Source of the DNA: a virus | Virus record (IMG/VR): IMGVR_UViG_3300027896_000098 | Location: 1 to 40,223 of that record | DNA length: 40,223 nt | Strand: one strand, 5' to 3' | Shown here: positions 6,738 to 13,651 of the stretch, one piece after another | How positions within the stretch are numbered: position 1 is the first letter of the stretch | Layout of the letters: the number at the start of each line of letters is the position of its first letter | Position numbers and translations under genes: made by a program | Notes under the pieces: generated by a model | What the model saw: the letters and a program-made list of their open reading frames with translations, nothing else | Database searches by the model: none | Told to the model about the DNA's origin: nothing

Positions 6738-6999
6738 TTATTCTTCTCCAGCGGTTCAAGCGGGTCATGTAGTAGCTGAGTTTTGTTTGAACAATAATGG
6801 AAATGAATGGAATAATCATACTTTGATTTATCTAGGGGTTAAAGATTTATTTGAGTTAAATAGATGGCGTAATAAATTGGAAAGAAAAGATATAGAATAC
6901 ACAGTATTTTCTGAACCAGATATGGGATATGAAACTACTGCAATTGCAACATTAGTGAATGATGAAAAAATCTTTAGAAATTTAAGATTATTAGAATAG
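6700..6999 (+). CDS. peptidyl-tRNA hydrolase, Pth2-like
   Basis: Pth2 releases stalled peptides from tRNA. The N-terminus has the family core V-R-x-D-L (residues 8-12), then P-A-V-Q-A-G-H (17-23), where family members carry G-K-x-A-A-Q-x-x-H. It is about 99 aa, slightly short of archaeal/eukaryal Pth2, which is common in phage copies. The ATG at 6700 begins the conserved strand; the longer frame from 6589 is spurious N-terminal sequence. The stop is TAG followed at once by TGA, and the amber-suppressor tRNA starts 8 bases after the TAG. The context suggests recycling of tRNAs freed by abortive translation. Confidence 0.75.
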   Translation: MKRLYVLVRKDLDYSSPAVQAGHVVAEFCLNNNGNEWNNHTLIYLGVKDLFELNRWRNKLERKDIEYTVFSEPDMGYETTAIATLVNDEKIFRNLRLLE

Positions 7000-7006
7000 T
7001 GAAAAA

Positions 7007-7084
7007 GGTTCTATAGCTGAGACTGGTCTAGCGGGGATCTCTAAAGTCCTGTCAACGTGGGTTCGAGTCCCACTAGAACCTCCA
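7007..7084 (+). tRNA. tRNA with anticodon CUA (amber suppressor)
   Basis: A full cloverleaf is visible. The acceptor is GGTTCTA / TAGAACC, the D-stem GCTG / TAGC, the anticodon stem GGGAT / GTCCT (two G.U pairs), and the T-arm GTGGG-TTCGAGT-CCCAC. An encoded CCA follows a U73. The seven-base loop CTCTAAA gives U33 and anticodon CTA (7041-7043), which reads UAG. The variable loop is six bases. Which amino acid is loaded cannot be told. It starts 8 bases after the Pth2 TAG stop, so it is probably cotranscribed and then processed. Confidence 0.9.
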
Positions 7085-7115
7085 AAAAATAAAATAAGAA
7101 ATTTTCTAAAAAAGT

Positions 7116-7132
7116 TAGAACAAATACAATAT
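7116..7132 (+). promoter_or_regulatory. TAGAACA element before the 42-aa gene
   Basis: TAGAACAAATACAATAT follows AAATTTTCTAAAAAA. Almost the same block recurs at 7291-7314, so the conserved unit spans roughly AAATTTTCT to TAGAACAAA. Confidence 0.5.
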
Positions 7133-7154
7133 AACTATTAAAGGAGGTATTTTT

Positions 7155-7283
7155 ATGTTTGAATTTACTACATTACTATGGTGTTGTGTTATTTGTAGCA
7201 TCGTTAGTCCTATAGTTTGTTATCTTATTTTAAGAAATAATCCTGTAATATCTGCTGCATTCAAAATTACTTTTATAAAATAA
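7155..7283 (+). CDS. small cysteine-rich membrane peptide, 42 aa
   Basis: The ORF starts with MFEFTTLLWCCVIC and is mostly one hydrophobic helix (about residues 5-26) containing four cysteines, with a short polar tail. AAAGGAGG lies upstream of the ATG, and a TAGAACA element sits before that. It has no recognised family. Its position between a suppressor tRNA and a histone-like gene gives no clear role. Confidence 0.65.
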   Translation: MFEFTTLLWCCVICSIVSPIVCYLILRNNPVISAAFKITFIK

Positions 7284-7307
7284 AAACCAGAAATTTTCTA
7301 AAAAGGA

Positions 7308-7324
7308 TAGAACAAACATCTTTA
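7308..7324 (+). promoter_or_regulatory. TAGAACA element before the Hc1-like gene
   Basis: TAGAACAAACATCTTTA is preceded by AAATTTTCTAAAAA, repeating the block at 7101-7122. Confidence 0.5.
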
Positions 7325-7393
7325 TAAGTTGAAAGAGGTTGTGTAAAGAAACACAAGAAACAAAAAAACTATTTTAAATTAAAGGAGAAGGTT

Positions 7394-7606
7394 ATGAGCG
7401 TACTATCAGAATTGTTTGAGAAATTGGAATTAAGTTTAACTTCAGCAAAAATTGAAGCTGGTGAGTTTGACAGAGGTAAGAAAATTGCTGCTGGTAGACT
7501 TCGGAAAGAAGCACAAGTAAGTAAAAAAATCTGGCAGGAAATCAGAATAGCTACAATGGCAGAATTGAAATCTATGCCAACCAAAACAAGAGCCCCAAAG
7601 GCTTAA
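7394..7606 (+). CDS. histone H1/Hc1-like DNA-binding protein, 70 aa
   Basis: The middle and end (R-G-K-K-I-A-A-G-R-L-R-K ... K-K-I-W-Q-E-I-R) match the pattern of the bacterial Hc1 family of small basic chromatin proteins: G-[NK]-K-x-A-[AG]-x-R-[VL]-R-K, then a helix ending in a basic tail (KTRAPKA). Such proteins compact DNA. AAAGGAG precedes the ATG. A strong terminator follows, so expression is separate from tRNA-Pro. The function in the phage (packaging or host-DNA compaction) is inferred. Confidence 0.6.
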   Translation: MSVLSELFEKLELSLTSAKIEAGEFDRGKKIAAGRLRKEAQVSKKIWQEIRIATMAELKSMPTKTRAPKA

Positions 7607-7611
7607 TAATT

Positions 7612-7651
7612 AAACTAGGGTAGATTATACATAAGTAGTCTACCCTAGTTT
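7612..7651. terminator. terminator after the Hc1-like gene
   Basis: The 13-bp stem AAACTAGGGTAGA / TCTACCCTAGTTT is followed by T residues. It separates the histone-like gene from tRNA-Pro. Confidence 0.85.
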
Positions 7652-7658
7652 TCCCGTT

Positions 7659-7734
7659 CGGAATGTGGCGCAGTTGGTAGCGTGCATGGCCTGGGACCAT
7701 GAAGTCGGAGGTTCAAATCCTCCCATTCCGACCA
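7659..7734 (+). tRNA. tRNA-Pro (UGG), unusual C33
   Basis: The cloverleaf has acceptor CGGAATG / CATTCCG (a C1-G72 pair typical of tRNA-Pro), D-stem GCGC / GCGT, anticodon stem CATGG / CCATG, T-arm GGAGG-TTCAAAT-CCTCC, A73 and an encoded CCA. The loop is CCTGGGA, so the anticodon is TGG (7692-7694) but position 33 is C, not the near-universal U. It would read CCA, the favoured Pro codon in these genes. Confidence 0.9.
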
Positions 7735-7768
7735 CAATAAAACTAATAGATTAGAAAGGAGTAATAAA

Positions 7769-8119
7769 GTGAAAACATCATATTTCTTTTCACCTAAATT
7801 AACCATTGATGATGATTTGGTTTCTGTAGCAGGACTAGCACCAAAAAATTTTACAGATAAATTTCCAAACTCATTAATTTACAAACCTTTAGTTCCACCA
7901 AAACAATTAGTTCACGATTATAAATCAAAAAAAATTTCTGAAAAAGAATACACAAAAGCTTACAAAGAGCAATTATCTAAATTAGATCCAGTTACTATTT
8001 ATTATGATTTAGAAGATTCAATAATTTTATGTTGGGAAAACCCTGGAAAATTTTGTCATAGATTATTAATAGCTAAGTGGTTAGAATCAACTACAGGAGA
8101 AACAATTTCTGAATTATGA
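7769..8119 (+). CDS. DUF488-family protein, 116 aa
   Basis: The C-terminal part (L-x-C-W-E-N-P-G-K-F-C-H-R-L-L-I-A-K-W-L, split here by position) matches the DUF488 signature of C-x-E-x-P-x-x-C-H-R-x-x-x-A-x-x-L. The biochemical function of the family is not settled. Translation starts at GTG with AAAGGAG upstream. It opens an operon of short overlapping genes (7769-9594); its stop overlaps the next start (TTATGA). Confidence 0.7.
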   Translation: MKTSYFFSPKLTIDDDLVSVAGLAPKNFTDKFPNSLIYKPLVPPKQLVHDYKSKKISEKEYTKAYKEQLSKLDPVTIYYDLEDSIILCWENPGKFCHRLLIAKWLESTTGETISEL

Positions 8120-8364
8120 AATCATATTTTGTAGGAGACAAAGAGTATACTACTATATGTTCTGTTCATAATGAAGTTCTTAGAATTTTAAATAAATCAA
8201 TAGAACAAAATTCTTTAAAGGATATTGATTTAGCAGTTGAATTAATAAAAGTTTCTTCAGAAATGGGTCAAAATATGGAAAATTCTTTAAAATATAAAAA
8301 TTCAATAGGTTTTGGAGCAATTAATACTAATATTTATAATATGAATAGTGATGAAAAAGAATGA
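8116..8364 (+). CDS. hypothetical protein, 82 aa
   Basis: This small protein is unrecognised, with a helical middle section and an Asn-rich tail. It overlaps both neighbours by four bases (ATGA), which supports translation by coupling. Confidence 0.7.
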   Translation: MKSYFVGDKEYTTICSVHNEVLRILNKSIEQNSLKDIDLAVELIKVSSEMGQNMENSLKYKNSIGFGAINTNIYNMNSDEKE

Positions 8365-8678
8365 GACAATGGAATGTAAATCCAGAAATACTATGTACTA
8401 AACACCTTCTAGGAGAACACGTGGAATCACATATGTACATGGGGTGTATTAAAAAAGGAACAAGTTTAAAAGGTTATATTGATAAAGGTTTAGTTGAAGT
8501 TCATAATATAACAAAAAGACATAATGAACTAGTAAATGAAATGATTAAAAGAGGAATGAATCATAAAACTCCAATAGAAGAATTTATTTGCGAAGAAATT
8601 GGATATGTTAATTCAGAGAAAAATATAGAAGAGTTAAAAAGAAGATGTATAAAATGTAGAGAAAGGATTGAAAAATGA
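8361..8678 (+). CDS. hypothetical protein with Cys/His pairs, 105 aa
   Basis: This protein is unrecognised. Residues near the N-terminus (C-T-K-H-L-L-G-E-H, then H-M-Y-M-G-C) and a C-terminal C-I-K-C suggest a metal-binding, zinc-ribbon-like arrangement. ATGA overlaps occur at both ends. Confidence 0.65.
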   Translation: MRQWNVNPEILCTKHLLGEHVESHMYMGCIKKGTSLKGYIDKGLVEVHNITKRHNELVNEMIKRGMNHKTPIEEFICEEIGYVNSEKNIEELKRRCIKCRERIEK

Positions 8679-8944
8679 AATTTTCATACTATGAAAGACC
8701 TGAAATATATATAACAATTGATGGGATTAAATATCAATGGAACGGTGGATTGGGTGCAATTTTATTTAGTAGAGAAAGAGGAATTAAAAAAGGTGATGTA
8801 AGAATTATTGGTGGTCTTTTCTTTTACGCAAGCAATGTTGCTAATTTTTCATATTTTCAAAAACCAAGAATCGAATGGACTGTAGTGGATGTTAAAGTAT
8901 CAGAAATAGAAGAATTAAAAAGAAGTTTACTTTGGGAAAGATGA
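8675..8944 (+). CDS. hypothetical protein, 89 aa
   Basis: This small protein is unrecognised and mostly beta-like in pattern, with several aromatic residues. The start overlaps the stop of the gene before it. No motif supports a function. Confidence 0.65.
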   Translation: MKFSYYERPEIYITIDGIKYQWNGGLGAILFSRERGIKKGDVRIIGGLFFYASNVANFSYFQKPRIEWTVVDVKVSEIEELKRSLLWER

Positions 8945-8956
8945 GTTATTAATTAT

Positions 8957-9190
8957 ATGACAAATAAACAATTTATGTATATTATTAAAACATTTCAAGA
9001 GAATGATTATGTTCATCCTTTAACTTGTGTTTGTGGTGCTGGAAGTTTAGATAGTTATGAAAAAGAAGATAGAGTAGTTTTATATTGTAGAGATTGTGGG
9101 TATGAACAAGAAATAGATGATCAATTAAGAGCTATAATAATGGAAATGTATATGCATAATCCATTTAATCCAGGATTAATGAAAGGATAA
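8957..9190 (+). CDS. small zinc-ribbon protein, 77 aa
   Basis: C-V-C-G (about residues 23-26) and C-R-D-C-G (about 44-48) form a zinc-ribbon pair separated by a beta-hairpin-sized loop. Such small ribbons often bind nucleic acid or partner proteins. The ribosome-binding site is weak, so coupling to the preceding gene is likely. Confidence 0.65.
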   Translation: MTNKQFMYIIKTFQENDYVHPLTCVCGAGSLDSYEKEDRVVLYCRDCGYEQEIDDQLRAIIMEMYMHNPFNPGLMKG

Positions 9191-9192
9191 AA

Positions 9193-9594
9193 ATGTTACT
9201 AGTTAGAACTCATATAGACAAGTCTTCAATTCATGGGATAGGGTTATTTTCAAATCAATTTATTTCAAAAGGAACAAATATTTGGGAATATAACTCTTTT
9301 ATGGATAAAATACTTACAGAAAATGAAATTAATATATTAAAAGAAAGACTTGATTCTAATATTTTTAAAGAATTTAGAACTCTCGTATCTAGATTAGAAA
9401 ATAATGTTTATATGGTTTATGGTGATAATGCTAAATTTACTAATCATAGTTATTTTAATAATATATCAAATGGAATAGGAGCAGGTCTCTTTACTGTTGC
9501 TAAAAGAGATATTGAAATTGGAGAAGAATTAACTGAAAATTATTTAGATATTTATTTTGATGAAGAAGACATTGGGTTTTTAATAAAGGAGTGA
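9193..9594 (+). CDS. SET-domain protein (putative lysine methyltransferase)
   Basis: The whole 133-aa protein is a minimal SET domain. It has the N-terminal S-x-H-G-x-G-L-F-S strand, a central N-H-S segment (F-T-N-H-S-Y, where SET proteins have N-H-S/C), and the C-terminal I-x-x-G-E-E-L-T-x-N-Y. These residues form the S-adenosylmethionine and Tyr sites in SET enzymes, which methylate lysine on proteins. It sits directly before ThyX with a four-base gap. SET domains are uncommon in phages; a target such as a host ribosomal or histone-like protein is speculation. Confidence 0.75.
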   Translation: MLLVRTHIDKSSIHGIGLFSNQFISKGTNIWEYNSFMDKILTENEINILKERLDSNIFKEFRTLVSRLENNVYMVYGDNAKFTNHSYFNNISNGIGAGLFTVAKRDIEIGEELTENYLDIYFDEEDIGFLIKE

Positions 9595-9598
9595 ACAG

Positions 9599-10936
9599 AT
9601 GAATGTAATAATAGCTGGGTATAATAAAACTAGTGAAGATAATTTAAGTCCAGAAATAATTTCAGCATCTTATGCTAGAGTTAGTAGACAAGAAAAATCA
9701 ATTCCAGAAATTAGGGAAGAAGCAAAAAAAGATTTGGTTAAAGCAAGAGAATCAAATAAAAATATAGTTTATGGAGTTGGTCATTCATCTATTGCTGAAC
9801 ATGTGGTATTTAATATTGATATTATTGATGTATCTAGATTTTTAGTTGAGGAAATTGAAAGTCATAGATTAGCATCTTATACTGAGAAATCTCAAAGATA
9901 TGTTTTATTCAATGGAGATTATACTATTCCAAGAGAAATTACAGATAATCTAAAGTGGAATGAAAAATATATTAAATTAATTAAAGAACAAAATGAATTC
10001 TATGTAGAGTTGTATCCAATTCTTTTGGAGTATTTTAAAAAGAATAATTTAGAAAAATATGAAAAAGATCCAAAAACAGTTGAAGGATGGGCAAAAGAAG
10101 ACGCAAGATATATAATTTCATTAGCAACTCAAACTCAACTAGGAATGACTATCAGTGCAAGAAATTTAGAATTAATGATTAAACGATTACTAGCGTGTCC
10201 ACTATATGAAGCTGTTGAATTAGCAAATAAATTAAATGATGAAGCTTATAAAATTGCTCCATCATTATTTCCTTATATTATACCAACAAAATTAGATATT
10301 AAAAATAAGAAAAGATTATATGATCGTATAATTGAAGGTAATGGTAGTAATAGAGTTTTTATGAAAAATTTTGATGAAGAGGATATGGATTCTAGATTAG
10401 CTGAATCCCTTCATTCAGATATATTTCCAATAGATAACAAAAAAATTATTTTAGATGCTTTAGAAGAAATGACAGTATATGATCCTGCACCAAGAGAATT
10501 TGAAATAATTGATTTTGAGTTTGATTTACAAGTTAGTGCATCTTGTTTTGCTCAATTAAAAAGACATAGAATGATGACTTTGCTTCCACGATCATATACT
10601 ACAAGAGATGTGATACTTCCACAATCTGTTCTAGAAACAGGGATGGAAGACAAATTTATGGAAATTATTAGAAAAACAAATTTATTTTTTGAGAAAACTG
10701 GATGTTATTATATTTTAACAAACGCTCATTCTAGAGAAGTTTATGTTAAAATGAATTTAAGAGAAATGTATCATTTTTGTAGAATGAGAATGGATAATCA
10801 TGCTCAATGGGAAATTAGGGAATTAGCTAATTTAATGTATGAAGAAGCATCTTATAGATGTCCTATTGGAATGTCACTATGTTGTGGAAAAGATAAGTTT
10901 CAACAAGTGTATGATAGTGTTTACAAAAAAAAATAA
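9599..10936 (+). CDS. thyX: tandem ThyX-type thymidylate synthase, 445 aa
   Basis: ThyX makes dTMP from dUMP using FAD and methylenetetrahydrofolate. The first half has the ThyX motif S-H-R-L-A-S-Y-T-E-K-S-Q-R-Y (about residues 88-101) and an upstream G-V-G-H-S-S-I-A-E-H. The second half repeats the fold with Q-L-K-R-H-R-M-M-T and a late R-M-D-N-H-A-Q-W-E-I-R motif. The protein is therefore about twice the usual ThyX length, with an internal duplication. It complements the dCMP deaminase at 3.2 kb. GAGTGAACAG precedes the ATG. Confidence 0.88.
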   Translation: MNVIIAGYNKTSEDNLSPEIISASYARVSRQEKSIPEIREEAKKDLVKARESNKNIVYGVGHSSIAEHVVFNIDIIDVSRFLVEEIESHRLASYTEKSQRYVLFNGDYTIPREITDNLKWNEKYIKLIKEQNEFYVELYPILLEYFKKNNLEKYEKDPKTVEGWAKEDARYIISLATQTQLGMTISARNLELMIKRLLACPLYEAVELANKLNDEAYKIAPSLFPYIIPTKLDIKNKKRLYDRIIEGNGSNRVFMKNFDEEDMDSRLAESLHSDIFPIDNKKIILDALEEMTVYDPAPREFEIIDFEFDLQVSASCFAQLKRHRMMTLLPRSYTTRDVILPQSVLETGMEDKFMEIIRKTNLFFEKTGCYYILTNAHSREVYVKMNLREMYHFCRMRMDNHAQWEIRELANLMYEEASYRCPIGMSLCCGKDKFQQVYDSVYKKK

Positions 10937-10958
10937 TAATATTGATTGATTAATTTTA

Positions 10959-11048
10959 AAAGATTAAGAGAAGATATTCACAGAATACTAAGTGTCCACT
11001 ACGTAATCGTAGCCTTCTTAGCAACCACTTTCTCTTCTCTTAATCTTT
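10959..11048. terminator. nested-hairpin element between convergent genes
   Basis: An outer 16-bp perfect stem (AAAGATTAAGAGAAGA with its complement at 11033-11048) encloses CTAAG / CTTAG and CTACG / CGTAG hairpins. It lies between ThyX and the leftward gene ending at 11066. It can act as a terminator in either direction, but the 58-base structured interior is much larger than the other terminators in this window and could be a separate RNA element. Confidence 0.6.
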
Positions 11049-11065
11049 ACTTGCGGAGGCAAGAT

Positions 11066-11761
11066 TTATGACTTCAATGCATTTGCTTCGAACATTTTCT
11101 TAACATCTTCTTGTGATGTGTCCATAAATTTCTTGATTGCTTCAATAGAGTAAGGAACTACCCTTTCCTGAGCCTTTTTCTCAGCAATCTGCTCAATTAT
11201 TTCAGTGATCTTTTCTGCCTCAATTTTTGTAAGGTTATTGATATATTCATCTAGTTCAGATTTCTTTTCATCAAGAGCTTTATTTATCAAACCTTTTATC
11301 TTATTAAAAAGCCCATCTGATGAACTATTTGTGGGAACTTCTGCTAATGAATAACTTCCACGACGGAGTCTGGTAATTTTTCCGTTTTTACAAAGGCTTA
11401 TGAGAGACATACTTATTTGCTTCTTCGAATATTTCTTACTTATCATTCTAGCAACTTCAAAACTTCCAAATTCCTGCTTTTTGAATCCAAGAATCTTTTC
11501 TAAAATTATAGCTTCAAGGGACCCAATTACAGGAACGAAAGACGAAGTTACTATCTCAGGTTTATTTTCTGAATGATTAATCATCTGGTATTCTTTCATC
11601 CCTATTCTTTCTACTTCACCTCTTTTTGAGAACTGGTTTATTACATACCATATACGCTGGTTACCAAGTTGTGGAATTTCTACTTGAATATCTTTTATAG
11701 TAAATTTTCCAAGTTTCTTCATACTTGCTACAATTTTTTCAAAATACTTATTTTTCTTCAT
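11066..11761 (-). CDS. winged-helix protein with two putative DNA-binding domains, 231 aa
   Basis: Two regions resemble winged helices. Residues about 1-60 end in a typical wing (RGEVERIGMKEYQ), and residues about 80-140 end in KNGKITRLRRGSYSL. A long charged helix follows, likely a coiled coil. It has no match to a named regulator. AAAGGGAG lies upstream of the ATG. As the distal gene of a three-gene leftward unit beginning at the motif at 12821-12838, it may be a transcription regulator. Confidence 0.6.
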   Translation of the reverse strand: MKKNKYFEKIVASMKKLGKFTIKDIQVEIPQLGNQRIWYVINQFSKRGEVERIGMKEYQMINHSENKPEIVTSSFVPVIGSLEAIILEKILGFKKQEFGSFEVARMISKKYSKKQISMSLISLCKNGKITRLRRGSYSLAEVPTNSSSDGLFNKIKGLINKALDEKKSELDEYINNLTKIEAEKITEIIEQIAEKKAQERVVPYSIEAIKKFMDTSQEDVKKMFEANALKS

Positions 11762-11852
11762 AAATTTCTCCCTTTCTTTTTTAGTAAATTTTTAAAGTTT
11801 CTTAAAACTTTCTTGGCGATTATTTACTATAAATATAAATCACCATATTACA

Positions 11853-12557
11853 TTATGATTTTTCAACTTCTACGTTAACCTTTACTATTAGGTTAATTGT
11901 TATCGGAAGATCAATCGGTTTCATGTTAGATAAATCTACAAGAACTGACGCAGGTTGTAAAGGATGCTTTTCATATGTTGGTTGTTTTTCAACTTTCTTT
12001 CTTGGTTTATAATGTCTTGCTTGACCATTCGTTTTGTTAAATGCACTTGCCCTTCCTCGGTTTGATGAGTGTTCTTTGCAATAAGATATTAATTCTGTCA
12101 TTGAAGAATTATATCCTGAAAGTATTTTCCAACCTTGTTTCCCAGATGGTTGAACTATAAATATTCTTTCATTAAAATTTTTCCCAACGTGGGATGACCA
12201 TTTTAAATCCTGCATTCGATTATCGGAATATTTCTTTTCCGCAACATTTTTGCTTATACTACCAAACAATAGTTTTTGAACATCTATCGTTTGACATTGT
12301 TTGTTGTGACTCCACATGTAAAGAATAATCTTTTCAAAATCTGAAAATTTATTTGCCATAGATTCTTTTCTACTTCCTGTTACTTTTGTTGTTTTGGTTT
12401 CCATAATACATTTTCTCCTACTTTTATTTATTAGTGTAATATCACTATTTATTTGATCTATGACTTCACTTCTTTCTACCAACCCTGGAGTTTTATTAAA
12501 AATATAATCCTTACTATTCGGGTCTGTTGTAAAAACAACTTTTGATGGTTTCTCCAT
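11853..12557 (-). CDS. hypothetical protein, 234 aa
   Basis: This protein is unrecognised. A central region (about residues 70-140: DFEKIILYMW ... MQDLKWSSHVGKNF) looks like a helical DNA-binding domain, followed by a basic linker (HYKPRKKVEKQ) and a beta-rich C-terminus. GGGGG lies before the ATG at 12557. An internal in-frame ATG near 12402 has its own AGGAG site, so a shorter form is possible. It is the middle gene of a leftward unit. Confidence 0.65.
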   Translation of the reverse strand: MEKPSKVVFTTDPNSKDYIFNKTPGLVERSEVIDQINSDITLINKSRRKCIMETKTTKVTGSRKESMANKFSDFEKIILYMWSHNKQCQTIDVQKLLFGSISKNVAEKKYSDNRMQDLKWSSHVGKNFNERIFIVQPSGKQGWKILSGYNSSMTELISYCKEHSSNRGRASAFNKTNGQARHYKPRKKVEKQPTYEKHPLQPASVLVDLSNMKPIDLPITINLIVKVNVEVEKS

Positions 12558-12567
12558 AATCCCCCTT

Positions 12568-12798
12568 TCATAATTTTGTTTTTATTAGATTTAAAAGTTC
12601 TGTAACAGTTTGAATTCTTGTATGCATTGGAATTATTCCTTTAGTTTCCAATTTTTCAATAAACAACGATGGAACTAAATCATATCTTTTAAATTTTTTA
12701 AATTGCATCTTTGATACTTGATTTACATTAAGGAATTTAGAAATTCCATCTCTAAATTCTTTAACTTCCATTGTTTTAAACATACTGAAATTTGACAT
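12568..12798 (-). CDS. hypothetical protein, 76 aa
   Basis: This small, basic, helical protein is unrecognised. AAAGGAG lies upstream of the ATG, only about 22 bases from the divergent-junction motif, making it the promoter-proximal gene of the leftward unit. Confidence 0.65.
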   Translation of the reverse strand: MSNFSMFKTMEVKEFRDGISKFLNVNQVSKMQFKKFKRYDLVPSLFIEKLETKGIIPMHTRIQTVTELLNLIKTKL

Positions 12799-12820
12799 AA
12801 TACACTCCTTTCTTCATTAG

Positions 12821-12838
12821 TAATTAATATATATAGTA
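12821..12838. promoter_or_regulatory. divergent-junction motif, copy 4
   Basis: TAATTAATATATATAGTA lies between the leftward gene at 12798 and the rightward gene at 12884. Reading leftwards it ends about 22 bases before the start codon, close enough to be a -10-type element with a very short leader. Confidence 0.6.
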
Positions 12839-12853
12839 AAACAGTCTAAAACC

Positions 12854-12868
12854 TAGAACAAAAAATAA
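12854..12868 (+). promoter_or_regulatory. TAGAACA element before the 12.9 kb gene
   Basis: TAGAACAAAAAATAA lies directly ahead of the ribosome-binding site of the 95-aa gene. Confidence 0.45.
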
Positions 12869-12883
12869 AAGAGGAAGGTAAAT

Positions 12884-13171
12884 ATGGCGCAAAAAAATAT
12901 TAAAGAACTAGTAAAAAATACAGAGTGGCAAAAAGTTAGAGAATCATTACTAGGTCAATGGAGAGATCATCCTGAAAAATGCTGCGCAAAATTAAGAGAG
13001 TTTCTTGGATCTGCTTCAACAGCAAGTAATGATAAAATTAGAATTGTTCTTAACTATACAACTGGAACCGTATTTCGCTCAAAAACTATTACTTCTCCTT
13101 GTGTAGCAAAATTAAGAATGCAAATATCTTCTGAAATAAAAAAAAGAAAAGCTATGAATAAATGGAACTAA
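12884..13171 (+). CDS. hypothetical basic protein, 95 aa
   Basis: This protein is unrecognised and rich in Lys/Arg, with the C-terminal KKRKAMNKWN tail. It could bind nucleic acid. GAGGAAGG precedes the ATG. It is a single-gene unit between a TAGAACA element and a double-hairpin terminator. Confidence 0.65.
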   Translation: MAQKNIKELVKNTEWQKVRESLLGQWRDHPEKCCAKLREFLGSASTASNDKIRIVLNYTTGTVFRSKTITSPCVAKLRMQISSEIKKRKAMNKWN

Positions 13172-13172
13172 A

Positions 13173-13225
13173 AAATATAGGGATGATAAATTCCCTATAT
13201 TTAATTGACTTAGTATAACTAAGTC
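13173..13225. terminator. double-hairpin terminator between convergent genes
   Basis: The first stem AAATATAGGG / CCCTATATTT (13173-13202) is followed by a second, GACTTAGT / ACTAAGTC (13207-13225). They separate the rightward 95-aa gene and the leftward gene ending at 13229. Confidence 0.75.
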
Positions 13226-13228
13226 TTA

Positions 13229-13588
13229 CTAATGAAGTTTATCAGAATCTGTATCTTCTTCTTTTTCTATTTCTTCAAGTTGCTTTGCTGTATCATCGGA
13301 ACTAGAATTGATTAGTTTGAATAAAGTAATATACTTTTCTTTTATTTCTTTACAATCCGATTCAAAATCAGGATTACTGCTTAGTGAATCATAGCAAATT
13401 ACTATAATAGATTCAATCTGATTTTTATATTTTTTTGTATACTTAATGATATCATCAGCAACTTCTTCATATATTTTGAAATATAATGCTAGTAATTTAA
13501 AAAATCCAATTTTAACAACCTCACCTTTTTTACTAGTTGTAAAATTGAAAAAACTTTGCCAACCTTTTAACAATTTAACTTTATCCAT
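13229..13588 (-). CDS. hypothetical protein, 119 aa
   Basis: This helical protein is unrecognised, with an acidic C-terminal tail (EEIEKEEDTDSD-type composition). AAAGGACGG precedes the ATG. The stop is TAG followed at once by TAA, one of several backed-up amber stops in the window. Confidence 0.7.
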   Translation of the reverse strand: MDKVKLLKGWQSFFNFTTSKKGEVVKIGFFKLLALYFKIYEEVADDIIKYTKKYKNQIESIIVICYDSLSSNPDFESDCKEIKEKYITLFKLINSSSDDTAKQLEEIEKEEDTDSDKLH

Positions 13589-13630
13589 TTTAATACCGTC
13601 CTTTCTTTTTGTTAGGGGTTAATTGAATCT

Positions 13631-13650
13631 TAGAACAACTTCTTTATAAG
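13631..13650 (+). promoter_or_regulatory. TAGAACA element abutting a junction motif
   Basis: TAGAACAACTTCTTTATAAG ends directly at the junction motif that begins at 13652. It is the only place where the two motifs touch. Confidence 0.4.
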
Positions 13651-13651
13651 T

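Noticed and set aside
3232-10936. Uracil-substituted DNA, suggested by dCMP deaminase and the AACA-like promoter core
   Set aside because: ThyX and a polymerase-linked uracil-DNA glycosylase domain argue that the phage makes thymine DNA and may remove uracil.
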